DNA of 64,000 nucleotides from JACMLD01 sp039919885 (GCA_039919885.1 JBDSEV010000055.1:1-64000); one strand, 5' to 3'; shown: positions 27,264-35,755, numbered from the stretch's first letter. A program made the numbers and translations. Notes: generated from the letters alone by a model not told the origin.

Positions 27264-27354
27264 AGCTTTTAGCCGACAGTTCTTAGCTGCGGGCGGTTTA
27301 CCTTATGTTGTTTTCCTGTTTTCACTAAAAGCTAAAGGCCAATAGCTAACAGCT
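27264..27354. repeat. Inverted repeat of 7-bp units between infA and rpmJ
   Basis: Left arm 27264-27290 and right arm 27328-27354 are inverted copies (about 16 of 27 positions). Each arm is a row of degenerate 7-bp units starting AGC, such as AGCTTTT and AGCTGTT. It fills the spacer between infA and rpmJ. Confidence 0.55.
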
Positions 27355-27356
27355 TC

Positions 27357-27575
27357 TTATTTATACCTGAAAATAATCCGGCCCCTGCTCAAATCATATG
27401 GGCTCATTTCCACGCCTACTTTATCGCCCGGCAGAATGCGGATGTAATTCATTCTCATCTTACCGGAAATAGTTGCCAATATCTCATGGCCGTTCTCCAG
27501 TTTCACCTTGAACATAGCATTGCTAAGTGCCTCTATAATAACTCCATCCTGTTTAATTAATGCCTGTTTTGCCAT
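27357..27575 (-). CDS. infA: Translation initiation factor IF-1
   Basis: 72 residues from the ATG at 27573-27575, the normal IF-1 length; the frame is open 22 codons further upstream but those residues are not IF-1-like and the promoter lies within them. The OB-fold sequence MAKQALIKQDGVIIEALSNAMFKVKLENGHEILATISGKMRMNYIRILPGDKVGVEMSPYDLSRGRIIFR-like is nearly canonical. IF-1 occupies the 30S A site during initiation. Here it is the first gene of the operon; secY and map, its usual upstream neighbours, are absent. Confidence 0.97.
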   Translation of the reverse strand: MAKQALIKQDGVIIEALSNAMFKVKLENGHEILATISGKMRMNYIRILPGDKVGVEMSPYDLSRGRIIFRYK

Positions 27576-27589
27576 ATTTTTTGGGTGTG

Positions 27590-27597
27590 CAAAGATA
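27590..27597 (-). promoter_or_regulatory. infA promoter -7 box
   Basis: Exact TATCTTTG on the reverse strand, 14 bases before the infA ATG. No clear -33 TTTG is at the expected distance. It implies that the alpha operon starts here rather than in the spc operon. Confidence 0.6.
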
Positions 27598-27626
27598 CGA
27601 GAACATGCCGGAATAAAGAAAAAAAT

Positions 27627-27663
27627 GGGGAAATTTTCCACATTTTTGTGGAAAACTGCCCCT
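27627..27663 (-). terminator. Terminator after the 131-aa gene
   Basis: Stem TTTTCCAC/GTGGAAAA (27634-27641 and 27648-27655), extended by outer GGGG/CCCC pairs, followed on the reverse strand by ATTTTTTTC. It separates the upstream gene from infA. Confidence 0.75.
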
Positions 27664-27692
27664 TAAGCAATATTAAAAACCAATATTGACCC

Positions 27693-28088
27693 TTAATCTT
27701 CGTTTAATTCCACTTTAGTCATCTGGTAGTAGTGGTTTTGCAATTCGTGCACCGCCAGCGGCTGTTTCATGTGCCGCCTGTCTTCCCGGTACCATATCTC
27801 AAAATCAGCAAAACCCTTATCTTTTGATAATTGGATCCTAAAAGCTCCCTTCATATACTTAACAACCCCGTCCTCCTCCTGTTTTTCAAAATGCAGCTTC
27901 TTCAAGTGCTCGTCGGTCAACGGAACCGGGTTCAGGTGTTCCGGTGTGAACCAGAATTGTTGTACTTCGGTTTCCACGCAAACCTCTTTGTCTTCCCGGT
28001 TAAGCTCCTTTACAATACCTTCCCATTGCTTCCCTTCATACTCCGCTAGTACAATATCGCCCGGTTTTAATTCAGAAAATTTTATCAT
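27693..28088 (-). CDS. Hypothetical cytoplasmic protein, 131 aa
   Basis: No family recognised with certainty. The start MIKFSELKPGDIVLAEYEGKQWEGIVKELNREDKEVCVET has the look of a small SH3-like or KOW-like beta-barrel. The second half (RIQLSKDKGFADFEIWYREDRRHMKQPLAVHELQNHYYQMT) is a mix of strands and a helix. No signal peptide or membrane segment. It has its own terminator before infA, so it is not part of the ribosomal operon. Confidence 0.75.
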   Translation of the reverse strand: MIKFSELKPGDIVLAEYEGKQWEGIVKELNREDKEVCVETEVQQFWFTPEHLNPVPLTDEHLKKLHFEKQEEDGVVKYMKGAFRIQLSKDKGFADFEIWYREDRRHMKQPLAVHELQNHYYQMTKVELNED

Positions 28089-28330
28089 ATGGCTATTATT
28101 TGTTGGCTGAATTTACGAAAAGCTGGGACAACACGGCGCAACCAATGAAAAAAAACTGTTCAGGCCAGCAGGCGGTGGCCACCACAACACCACCCGTCTT
28201 GCTACGGGCAGCTTGCAACCAGTGAGCAGGGCGCTAAATTTTCTGCTGGCTTGCCCGCGTTAGCTGATTTTTTATCAGACCAGGCGCAATACGTTATAAA
28301 AGAAAATATCTTTAGTCATAAACCAGCAGC

Positions 28331-30556
28331 ATGCCTGATCAAAATGAGATTGATTCCCTCGTCTCCAAAGCGGTGGATCTGAACAACAACAGCAAGTTTA
28401 AAGAAACGATTGCACTATTAACTGATGAATTGCTATTGAAGTATAACAGTGCGGCATTGTATACCGAGAGAGCGGATGCCCACAATGGCCTGCAGGAATA
28501 CGCGGACCAAAAGCATTTTCTTGACAAAGCCATTGTAATAGACCCTGGTTACTATAAAATTTACAATTCGCGGGGCAATTGGCTGGCTGCCAAACAAGAC
28601 TGGCCCAAGGCACTGGACGATTATAACAAAACCATTGCGCTTAACCCTTCTTACGATGATGTTTTTTATAACAAGGGATTTGCCCTGTTCAATATAAATG
28701 ATAACCTCGGCGCAATCCGGGAATACACCAGTTTTATTAAAATGAAACCGGGCATTGCGGAAGCCTACAACGTACTGGGCCTCGCGTACTTTAATAATAA
28801 GGAATATGACAAAGCCATCGAAAACTTTGACCAGGCCATCCAACTAAAGCCTGATAATCCTATCTACTATTTTAACAAAGGGTCTTCCTGGTATAATAAA
28901 AACGATCTGAACAAAGCCATCAGGGAATATGACATGGCCATAAAAAAGGACCCTCAAAAGCCGCTTGCCTATAACAACCGGGGCCTGGCATATTACAGTA
29001 AGAGTGATTATGCCGCCGCCATTGAAAATTACAATACCGCCATCCAGCTGGGCTCAGACACCAATACCTTTATCGTGTACGATAACCTGGGCATGGCATT
29101 GTATAAAATAAATGAGTTTGACGCGGCAATTAAAAATTTTGATAAAGCCATTGAACTGAACAAAAAAGATCACATTGTATACGACAACAGGGGAAGGGCC
29201 TGGTTCAGCAAGGGGGATACCGAAAAAGCCATTGCCGACTATTCAACGGCCATTGCGTTGGACGAAAGTTTTGCCGAAGCATACAAAGACCGGGGAAAGG
29301 CCCGCGAACGCCAGGGCTCTCCGGAAGCCATCAGCGCAGCAATAGACGACTACCAGAAAGCCATTGAACTGGATAAAGGCTTGGATACACTACGGGTAGA
29401 CATCGACTTCTTAAAATTGCAGATCGGACAAAAGCCTGCTACTTCCGAAATTGCCAGTTTCATTTTTGATGTTTCCGGAAAAATTGCCGACGAACAAAAG
29501 CGGGATCTTGTCCGTAAGTCGGCCAGCCGCTTCTACCTGAATGTAGATGCCATAAAAAAACATACCCAGATTCACCCCTCTTGCCGCGTGGTACATTATA
29601 CCAAACTTTGGGTAGCAGACAAATTGGTGGTTGACCCCGAAACACACCTCCGCTATTCAAACGTCACCAATATGAATGATCCAGAAGAAGGCAAGGTATT
29701 ACGGGATGTATTGATTGGTGGAGAAGGCACAGATAAGATCAAAGCTTATTTTGACCGCACGAAACTTTTTACCAACGGCGACTACAGCGACAGCAATGTT
29801 TACCTTGGCAGTTTTCTGCCCGCTCCGGACCGGAAAAAAGACACCCATGAAGATGAACTGGTAATGTGGCGTACCTATGGAAAAGATGAAAACATGAATG
29901 AGGCATCCGGGTGCAGTATCGTTATTGATGTTGATTTTTTTTATTGGCGCACACCGGATTCAAGGCCAAGATTGTTTGATCCGTTTCTCACTAAGGAAAA
30001 AAAGGTTTACGAACAGACGGAAACCAGCTCACAGACTACGCAGAGTGGTGTAAAAAGCACAGACAACAGCAATGAGGACCAGGAATTATACCGGGTGCTC
30101 TATTACAATAATATCCAGGGCAAAATTGAGGACAAAGCCGATTTTGTAAGTGCGCAGTTAAACGAAGACATCCGGACGTTGAAAATAATTATGAATCAAC
30201 TGATCGACCAAAGGGAAAACGATACCGACAAACAGATTGATGAGATTATATCGCGCGGCTTATCGGAACTCCGCTATTTTTTCAAGTCTGCCAATTACGC
30301 ATTTGAAAATGAATACCGGGTGATCCAGTATTGCGTTCCGAAAAGCAGGCTGGTTAAATTTGACGAAACCCAGAAAACAATACCGCGTGTACTCTATGTG
30401 GAAAGTGCAAAACCACTGAAACCCTATATTAAAAAAATATACCTGGGTCCAAAAGTTTCACATCCCGAAAGGTGGATGTACCTGGAAGTAGCGTTAAACC
30501 GACACCGTACCGGCGAGGATGTAAAAGTGGTTACTTCTTCCTGCAAATTTCAGTAA
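28331..30556 (+). CDS. TPR-repeat protein with C-terminal DUF2971-like domain
   Basis: 741 residues, no signal peptide. Residues about 5-360 are roughly nine TPR units with the classic YNxxGxxxxxxxxYxxAIxxYxxAIxLxP pattern. Residues about 415-735 look like DUF2971: H422-Y-T, LRYSNVTNMNDPEEG (N449-D-P), VYLGSFLPA, ELVMWRTYG (M512-W), FENEYRV (E659-N-E-Y-R) and IKKIYLGPKV. DUF2971 has no established activity; its His-Tyr...Glu-x-Glu layout is reminiscent of ADP-ribosyltransferase-like folds, which is only my inference. TPR fusion suggests recognition of a protein partner. TATCTTTA (28307-28314) is a near-consensus -7 box. It is a single gene. Confidence 0.82.
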   Translation: MPDQNEIDSLVSKAVDLNNNSKFKETIALLTDELLLKYNSAALYTERADAHNGLQEYADQKHFLDKAIVIDPGYYKIYNSRGNWLAAKQDWPKALDDYNKTIALNPSYDDVFYNKGFALFNINDNLGAIREYTSFIKMKPGIAEAYNVLGLAYFNNKEYDKAIENFDQAIQLKPDNPIYYFNKGSSWYNKNDLNKAIREYDMAIKKDPQKPLAYNNRGLAYYSKSDYAAAIENYNTAIQLGSDTNTFIVYDNLGMALYKINEFDAAIKNFDKAIELNKKDHIVYDNRGRAWFSKGDTEKAIADYSTAIALDESFAEAYKDRGKARERQGSPEAISAAIDDYQKAIELDKGLDTLRVDIDFLKLQIGQKPATSEIASFIFDVSGKIADEQKRDLVRKSASRFYLNVDAIKKHTQIHPSCRVVHYTKLWVADKLVVDPETHLRYSNVTNMNDPEEGKVLRDVLIGGEGTDKIKAYFDRTKLFTNGDYSDSNVYLGSFLPAPDRKKDTHEDELVMWRTYGKDENMNEASGCSIVIDVDFFYWRTPDSRPRLFDPFLTKEKKVYEQTETSSQTTQSGVKSTDNSNEDQELYRVLYYNNIQGKIEDKADFVSAQLNEDIRTLKIIMNQLIDQRENDTDKQIDEIISRGLSELRYFFKSANYAFENEYRVIQYCVPKSRLVKFDETQKTIPRVLYVESAKPLKPYIKKIYLGPKVSHPERWMYLEVALNRHRTGEDVKVVTSSCKFQ

Positions 30557-30619
30557 CCACCACCGCAGCTTATCATTCAACCGCAAGGGTTATTTACATT
30601 AAAATGTTTACCATTATCT

Positions 30620-31120
30620 ATGACGCGCATTGGACTGATATCGGATACGCACGGCTACCTTGATGAAAATGTCTTTACCCATTTTAAAAACTGTCAGGAG
30701 ATTTGGCATGCAGGCGATTTTGGTGACGCTGCAATTCCTGCGCGTCTTGCTACCATTAGCGGGCTGCCGGTGAAAGGCGTTTACGGAAATATTGACGGCA
30801 GTGATATCAGGACAATTTTTCCGGAACAACTGGTTTTTATGTGTGAAGAAGTGAAAGTGATGATGCGCCACATCGGTGGCGCGCCCCCTAAGTACAATGC
30901 GGAAACAAAAAAAGAATTGCTGATACAGCAACCACAATTATTTATTAGCGGGCATTCGCATATTTTAAAAGTGATGTTTGACGAAGGCCAGCACTGCCTG
31001 CACATGAATCCTGGTGCAGCCGGCAAACACGGCTGGCATAAAATGCGCACCCTCATCCGGTTTGCCATCGACGGAAAAAATATGATGGATTGCGAAGTGA
31101 TTGAACTGGGGAAGCGGTAA
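30620..31120 (+). CDS. YfcE/MJ0936-family metallophosphoesterase
   Basis: 166 residues, family length. The metal-binding motifs are complete: GLISDTHG (D-x-H), WHAGDFGD (GD), GVYGNID (GNxD), ISGHSHILK (GHSH) and MNPGAAGKHGW. Members are manganese- or nickel-dependent phosphodiesterases with unclear natural substrates. No signal peptide. It is transcribed alone, converging with the thioesterase. Confidence 0.93.
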   Translation: MTRIGLISDTHGYLDENVFTHFKNCQEIWHAGDFGDAAIPARLATISGLPVKGVYGNIDGSDIRTIFPEQLVFMCEEVKVMMRHIGGAPPKYNAETKKELLIQQPQLFISGHSHILKVMFDEGQHCLHMNPGAAGKHGWHKMRTLIRFAIDGKNMMDCEVIELGKR

Positions 31121-31148
31121 TATAAAATAGCGGAGCCGGTATGGAATT

Positions 31149-31180
31149 GGTTGACCAGTCAACCAGCCTTCCCTGGTTGA
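31149..31180. repeat. Two overlapping hairpins between convergent genes
   Basis: GGTTGAC-CA-GTCAACC (31149-31164) shares its right arm with a second stem TCAACCAG/CTGGTTGA (31159-31180); only one can form at a time. It lies between the metallophosphoesterase and thioesterase stops, so a two-way terminator is the simplest reading, although T-runs are lacking. Confidence 0.4.
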
Positions 31181-31211
31181 AAGTCGGCATAGGATATTAA
31201 CTGCCTATACA

Positions 31212-31679
31212 TTATTTCAACCGGGCGGCCCTGGCTTTTACTCCACCACTTATATCAATACTATCAGCTATCAACGGCCTGGCAAATTCCATAAAATCTG
31301 CAGGCTGGTTTTCTTTTTTACCTGTTTTTAGTGCAATGCAGGTAAATTTAGACCACATGATGGCTTTGGTGGTTGTTTTGCTTTCATCCTGCATCAGCAT
31401 TTCCACCACCACATGCGCGTCACCCAGTTCTATTAAAGCAGAATGAATACTAACCGTTTCATTATACACCGCTGGGCGCAGGTAATAGATTTCGTGGTTG
31501 CTGACTACCCAGCCAATACCTTTTTTTGCAAAATCCGTTAGCCGGATTCGGTAGAAATCGCGCAGGTGGTCTTCGCGGGCGTTCAGAAAGTAATCAATGT
31601 AACGGGCGTTGTTCAGGTGACTGAACGGGTCACAATCATTAAACCTTACCGTATAAAAAGATGCAGGTATTTTTTCCAT
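31212..31679 (-). CDS. Hotdog-fold acyl-CoA thioesterase
   Basis: 155 residues from the 31679 ATG, matching family length; the longer frame runs through the promoter. The 4HBT signature is clear: VRFNDCDPFSHLNNARYIDYFLNAREDHLRDF, with the Asp of D-x-x-x-HxNN, then VVSNHEIYYLRPAVYNETVSI. It should hydrolyse acyl-CoA thioesters in the cytoplasm. It is divergent from a merR gene and its promoter contains a MerR-type operator, so it is probably the regulated target. Acyl specificity unknown. Confidence 0.88.
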   Translation of the reverse strand: MEKIPASFYTVRFNDCDPFSHLNNARYIDYFLNAREDHLRDFYRIRLTDFAKKGIGWVVSNHEIYYLRPAVYNETVSIHSALIELGDAHVVVEMLMQDESKTTTKAIMWSKFTCIALKTGKKENQPADFMEFARPLIADSIDISGGVKARAARLK

Positions 31680-31698
31680 GCGTTGTAATTTAGTATTG

Positions 31699-31729
31699 CA
31701 AACATAAGACCTGGAGTATACTCTATGGT
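31699..31729 (-). promoter_or_regulatory. Thioesterase promoter with MerR-type operator
   Basis: On the reverse strand an exact -7 box TATGTTTG (31706-31699) lies 19 bases before the thioesterase ATG. Just upstream is CCTGGAGTATACTCTATGG on the plus strand (31710-31728), with the perfect core GAGTATACTC. Position between -33 and -7 is what MerR-type activators use to untwist a stretched promoter. Confidence 0.7.
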
Positions 31730-31753
31730 TATCACTCACTTCAACTTTATTTT

Positions 31754-32146
31754 ATGCTGATTGGTGAACTGTCAAAAAAAAGCGGGTTGAGCCGGGATAC
31801 AATCCGCTACTACCAGAAACTTGAATTAATTCCAGCCTCCGGCCGGCAGGCCGATTACAGCAATTACAATAATTATACGGAGGCAATATTGAAACGCCTC
31901 CTCGCCATTCGGCAGATAAAAGAATATGGCTTTACATTAAAGGAAACCCACGGTATGCTGGCGCTGTTTGAAGAAGGTTTATTGGAACACGAACGGGGCA
32001 ACCGCTATATAAAAAGAAAAATAGCGTTGATCAGTAACAAAATAAAAGACCTGCAGGCTGTAAAAAAGCGGCTGGAATCAGTGGTGCTTACAAAACCCGA
32101 CACCTGCCCGCTTGGAAAAATACTGGACAGTATGGTTTCGCAATAA
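31754..32146 (+). CDS. MerR-family transcriptional regulator
   Basis: 130 residues. The winged-helix domain is canonical: MLIGELSKKSGLSRDTIRYYQKLELIPAS, then YNNYTEAILKRLLAIRQIKEYGFTLKETHGML. A coiled-coil dimer helix follows (RYIKRKIALISNKIKDLQAVKKRLESV), and the end DTCPLGKILDSM carries one Cys, not the Cys pair of CueR-type metal sensors. It probably controls the divergent thioesterase through the operator 25-45 bases upstream of its own start. Effector unknown. Confidence 0.92.
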   Translation: MLIGELSKKSGLSRDTIRYYQKLELIPASGRQADYSNYNNYTEAILKRLLAIRQIKEYGFTLKETHGMLALFEEGLLEHERGNRYIKRKIALISNKIKDLQAVKKRLESVVLTKPDTCPLGKILDSMVSQ

Positions 32147-32178
32147 AACACGGTTTATCAGGTCAATTCATTTCATTT

Positions 32179-32676
32179 TCAAGGTGCACTTACCTGTGCC
32201 GGACCATGCATTCCCGGAAAAATCGGGCGCCCCACTACCTGGCGGAAAGGCCATGGCACCGTTATCAATATTACCAATAACGCAATGGTAAAAAACCAAA
32301 AAGCTTTTTTGAATTTTATTGCATCGCTCACCTGCTTTTTAGCCATGCCGTAGCCGAGGGTAATCAATACAATGGCGATAATCATCCCGGTTGGATGCTC
32401 GACTAAAAAGAAGCGGTAGAATTTATCTTTCATGACGTTGACACCTTCAGGTATGCCCTTGCTGATAATGCCAAACCTGCCAAAAAACAACTGGTACAGG
32501 CCAATCAACAACGTGATATGCGCGGCGATCATCGTGAAAAGCCAGGTTTTTTTGTCACCTGCAGTAAAAACTTTCTGCTGTTTCCACCCGGTATAACTTT
32601 TAACAATAGAAAGCAATAACAGGATAATGATAACCCAACGTAAAAAATTGTGCAGGTGCACCAGGCCCATTTGCAT
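32179..32676 (-). CDS. Four-TM integral membrane protein
   Basis: 165 residues with four strong hydrophobic segments (FLRWVIIILLLLSIV, TWLFTMIAAHITLLIGLYQLFF, PTGMIIAIVLITLGYGMA, FWFFTIALLVILITVPW). Conserved-looking His residues occur in MQMGLVHLHNFLRW and AAHITLLIG and near the end (FPGMHGPA). A cytochrome-b-like or heme-binding role is possible but not shown. An exact -7 box TAGATTTG is at 32700-32693 on the same strand, 16 bases before the ATG. It converges with merR. Function unknown. Confidence 0.8.
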   Translation of the reverse strand: MQMGLVHLHNFLRWVIIILLLLSIVKSYTGWKQQKVFTAGDKKTWLFTMIAAHITLLIGLYQLFFGRFGIISKGIPEGVNVMKDKFYRFFLVEHPTGMIIAIVLITLGYGMAKKQVSDAIKFKKAFWFFTIALLVILITVPWPFRQVVGRPIFPGMHGPAQVSAP

Positions 32677-32726
32677 AGTTGTGTATTTACAGCAAATCTA
32701 AAACCGTCGCCCGTAAACGCGAAATC

Positions 32727-33836
32727 TTATTCCGCCCAGTCTGCAATAAAAATGTTGGTATCGTGCGTGCCGCCGTTGTTACGATTGCTACAGAATACAA
32801 TCTTTTTACCATCCGGGCTAAACATAGGAAATGCATCGAAGCCTTTGTCACGGCTAATCTTCTGCAGGTTGGAACCATCTTCGTTGATGGTATAAAGGTT
32901 GAACGGGAACCCGCGCTTGTATTCCTGGTTAGACGCAAAAATAATGCGCTTGCTGTCCGGCATATAAGCGGGCGCCCAGTTGGCCTGGCCAAATGATGTA
33001 ATCTGCCGCGCGTTGCTGCCGTCTGCGTTTGCAACCCATATTTCCATATTGGTAGGTGCTACCAGGTCTTCCGCCAGGAAATCTTTGTATTCTTTTATTT
33101 CTTCCGGGGTTTTGGGCGAAGAAGCGCGCCATATAATCTTTTTTCCGTCGGGACTAAACCATGCGCCGCCATCGTAGCCCAAATGATGGGTTACCCGTTT
33201 CACTGCCAGCGTTTGCAGGTCCATAATATACAATTCAAGATCGCCATCACGCACCGAAGTAAACACCATTTGCTTCCCGTCAGGAGATATAGTTCCTTCT
33301 GCGTCGTACCCGGGCGTATGGGTAAGCTGTTTTGTTATTTTACCATCCGGGTCTGCCATAAAAATATCGAAGCTGGCATAGAGTGGCCAAATGTATTTAT
33401 TACCATATTTCTTTCTGTCGGGTGTGGGTGGGCAACTGTCGGCCCCAAGTTCTGTGGACGCGTAAATAACATGCTTTCCATCTTTTGCAAAAAACCCGCA
33501 AGTAGTTCTGCCCTTTCCGCTGCTCAGCATTTTATATTCAAATTTTTTACCTGCAGCAGGCAGTTTGCCAATAAATATTTGGTCACAGGGTAAGCCTTCT
33601 TTGGCATTGGTTCTTTGAAAAACCAGGTATTTGCTGTCATCGCTGAAATATGCTTCTGCATTGTCTCCACCAAAAGTCAGTTGCTGTATGTTTTTGAAAT
33701 GTTGCTCATCGGGATATAAAATTGTATCTCCTGCAAGTGGCAGCAACGCAGTAACCATTGGCCGGTCACCAAACGAGCTGAGTAATGCCGCCATCATGGC
33801 CAGCAGCGCAAACAAATACAACATACTTATTTTCAT
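32727..33836 (-). CDS. TolB/WD40-like beta-propeller protein, exported
   Basis: 369 residues. The N-terminal hydrophobic segment (MLYLFALLAMMAALLSSF) serves as signal peptide or anchor. Repeated propeller motifs follow, such as YFSDDSKYLVFQR, ISPDGKQMVFTSVRDGDLELYIMDL, FSPDGKKIIWRA, YMPDSKRIIFASNQ and FSPDGKKIVFCSNRN, the TolB-type PD40 units (about six). Such proteins bind partners at the periplasmic face or cell surface. There are no Pal or Tol genes around, so it is not TolB itself. Single gene. Confidence 0.88.
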   Translation of the reverse strand: MKISMLYLFALLAMMAALLSSFGDRPMVTALLPLAGDTILYPDEQHFKNIQQLTFGGDNAEAYFSDDSKYLVFQRTNAKEGLPCDQIFIGKLPAAGKKFEYKMLSSGKGRTTCGFFAKDGKHVIYASTELGADSCPPTPDRKKYGNKYIWPLYASFDIFMADPDGKITKQLTHTPGYDAEGTISPDGKQMVFTSVRDGDLELYIMDLQTLAVKRVTHHLGYDGGAWFSPDGKKIIWRASSPKTPEEIKEYKDFLAEDLVAPTNMEIWVANADGSNARQITSFGQANWAPAYMPDSKRIIFASNQEYKRGFPFNLYTINEDGSNLQKISRDKGFDAFPMFSPDGKKIVFCSNRNNGGTHDTNIFIADWAE

Positions 33837-33921
33837 TGCTCTTCTAAATGAGGACTAAAGGTATTCTCAAACACCTTAAAAGTGGTAAAAATATTGTGAT
33901 AAACAAATTATCAAAATCGGT

Positions 33922-33929
33922 TAGTTTTG
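33922..33929 (+). promoter_or_regulatory. -7 box four bases before TPR-lipoprotein ATG
   Basis: Exact TAGTTTTG followed by four bases and the ATG at 33934. Transcription would begin at or next to the start codon. Confidence 0.5.
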
Positions 33930-33933
33930 TTTC

Positions 33934-34935
33934 ATGAAACATTTCCTGTTTTACGCATGGTGCCTGCTGGCTGCTGGCCTGGTCAGTTGCGGTGATAGAT
34001 CTGCCAATGGTTTCGATGAAATACTCCAGCAAGCGCCGTTTAAAAGCATTAGCGACAGTATCGGGGCCAGTCCGTCAGATGCGGGGTTATTACTACGGCG
34101 TGCAGAATTGCTTACACAAAACAACCAGCACGATATTGCTTATTACGATTATAAAAAAAGCTGGGAACTGCAGCAATCAGCACCTGCTGCTTTGCTTTAC
34201 ACCTCCAACCTTTTTTTAACGGGCAGGAGTAAGGATGCTGTGGTATTGCTGAAAAAGTGCGTGGCATTATACCCCGGAAATACGGAATTCCTGCGTCGCC
34301 TCGGTGAAGCCTACACGCAAACCGGGCAACCGAAAGAAGCGCTTGCGCTGTATGATGAATTACTGAAAAAGGACAGCAGTAATTTTGAAGCATTGTATGA
34401 GAAAGGGATCTTGTTTACGCAGCTAAAGGATACGCCCAGCGCCATCGCCATACTTGAAAAAGCGTATGTGTATCAGCCCGTTTTACAGAACGGACTTGCC
34501 CTGGCCAATCTTTATGCTGAAACAAAAAACGCGAAGGTGCTGCCATTGTGCGATGCTTTACAAAAAAGAGACACCGCAAGAGATTTTACGGATCCTGTTT
34601 TTTTGAAAGGTGTCTACTACGCTAACATAAAAGATTATCCAAAAGCAATTGCCTTATTTGATGAAGCGATCAACCGCGACTGGCGGTTTGTTGACCCCTA
34701 TATTGAAAAAGGTATTATTTTGTTTGAACAGAAAAATTACGATGAAGCACTGAAGACATTCCAGTATGCCACCAATATTGCGTACACCAGCGCTGATAAT
34801 TATTACTGGATGGGGCGGTGTTACGAAGCGATTGGCAAAAAAGAAGAAGCTATCGACTATTACTACAAAGCATTGACGTTCGATCGGAATTTTGCCGAAG
34901 CAAAAGAAGGCATCAGGCGGGTAAAATCCAGTTGA
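33934..34935 (+). CDS. TPR-repeat lipoprotein
   Basis: 333 residues. Lipoprotein signal MKHFLFYAWCLLAAGLVSC. About eight TPR-like units follow, for example EFLRRLGEAYTQTGQPKEALALYDELLKKD, KGVYYANIKDYPKAIALFDEAI and YYWMGRCYEAIGKKEEAIDYYYKAL. It should be a scaffold at the periplasmic or outer membrane. The rpe gene begins 50 bases after the stop. A -7 box lies only four bases before the start codon, so the mRNA may be leaderless. Confidence 0.9.
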   Translation: MKHFLFYAWCLLAAGLVSCGDRSANGFDEILQQAPFKSISDSIGASPSDAGLLLRRAELLTQNNQHDIAYYDYKKSWELQQSAPAALLYTSNLFLTGRSKDAVVLLKKCVALYPGNTEFLRRLGEAYTQTGQPKEALALYDELLKKDSSNFEALYEKGILFTQLKDTPSAIAILEKAYVYQPVLQNGLALANLYAETKNAKVLPLCDALQKRDTARDFTDPVFLKGVYYANIKDYPKAIALFDEAINRDWRFVDPYIEKGIILFEQKNYDEALKTFQYATNIAYTSADNYYWMGRCYEAIGKKEEAIDYYYKALTFDRNFAEAKEGIRRVKSS

Positions 34936-34985
34936 TCCGCACAAAAAAATCACTACCGAAATCATTCAATCAACCAAATAACCAC

Positions 34986-35636
34986 ATGCCCATCATCGCA
35001 CCGTCTTTACTGGCCTCAGATTTTTTGAACCTGCAGCGCGAATGCACCATGTTAAATGAAAGCGAAGCCGGCTGGTTTCACCTGGATGTAATGGACGGCA
35101 GGTTTGTGCCAAATATCAGCTATGGTTTACCGGTGATTGAGCAGATTACCAAAACCACCAGCAAACCGTGCGACGTGCACCTGATGATACTGGAACCGGA
35201 AAGGTATGCTGAAGCGTTTAAAAACGCGGGCGCCAACATCCTGACTGTTCACATTGAAGCGTGCCCAAACCTGCACCGGAATATTCAGCAGATAAAATCG
35301 CTGGGCATGCAGGCAGGCGTAGCCGTTAACCCACATACGCCGGTAGAAAGCCTGAAAGAAATTTTACAGGACATCGACGTAGTAAATCTCATGAGCGTTA
35401 ATCCCGGTTTCGGTGGCCAGTCTTTTATACCGCATACCCTGCAAAAAATTCGGGATTTGAAAAAAATGATTACCGAACGAGGACTTCATGTAAAAATTGA
35501 AATTGACGGCGGTGTAACGCTGGAAAATGCACCCGCGTTGATTCGTGCGGGAGCAGATATACTGGTAGCTGGCAATACAATTTTTAAATCCGCTGATCCA
35601 AAAGACACTATCCGTCAGCTGAAGCATTTATCGTAG
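34986..35636 (+). CDS. rpe: Ribulose-phosphate 3-epimerase
   Basis: 216 residues from the 34986 ATG; the frame runs back into the preceding gene but the family starts at MPIIAPSLLASDF. TIM-barrel landmarks are present: WFHLDVMDGRFVPN (metal His and Asp), PCDVHLMI (metal His), VNLMSVNPGFGGQSF and IEIDGGV (metal Asp), AGNTIFK. It interconverts ribulose-5-P and xylulose-5-P in the pentose-phosphate pathway. Probably co-transcribed with the TPR lipoprotein gene. Confidence 0.97.
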   Translation: MPIIAPSLLASDFLNLQRECTMLNESEAGWFHLDVMDGRFVPNISYGLPVIEQITKTTSKPCDVHLMILEPERYAEAFKNAGANILTVHIEACPNLHRNIQQIKSLGMQAGVAVNPHTPVESLKEILQDIDVVNLMSVNPGFGGQSFIPHTLQKIRDLKKMITERGLHVKIEIDGGVTLENAPALIRAGADILVAGNTIFKSADPKDTIRQLKHLS

Positions 35637-35755
35637 GTATAGGCCACCGCTGCAGGAACTAATTAATATATTCTTGGTTTTAAAAAAAACCGCAAAGCAT
35701 TTGCTACCAGGGGATGCAGGCGGCCGCACTGATGTTTCCTAACTCAAAAGAATTA

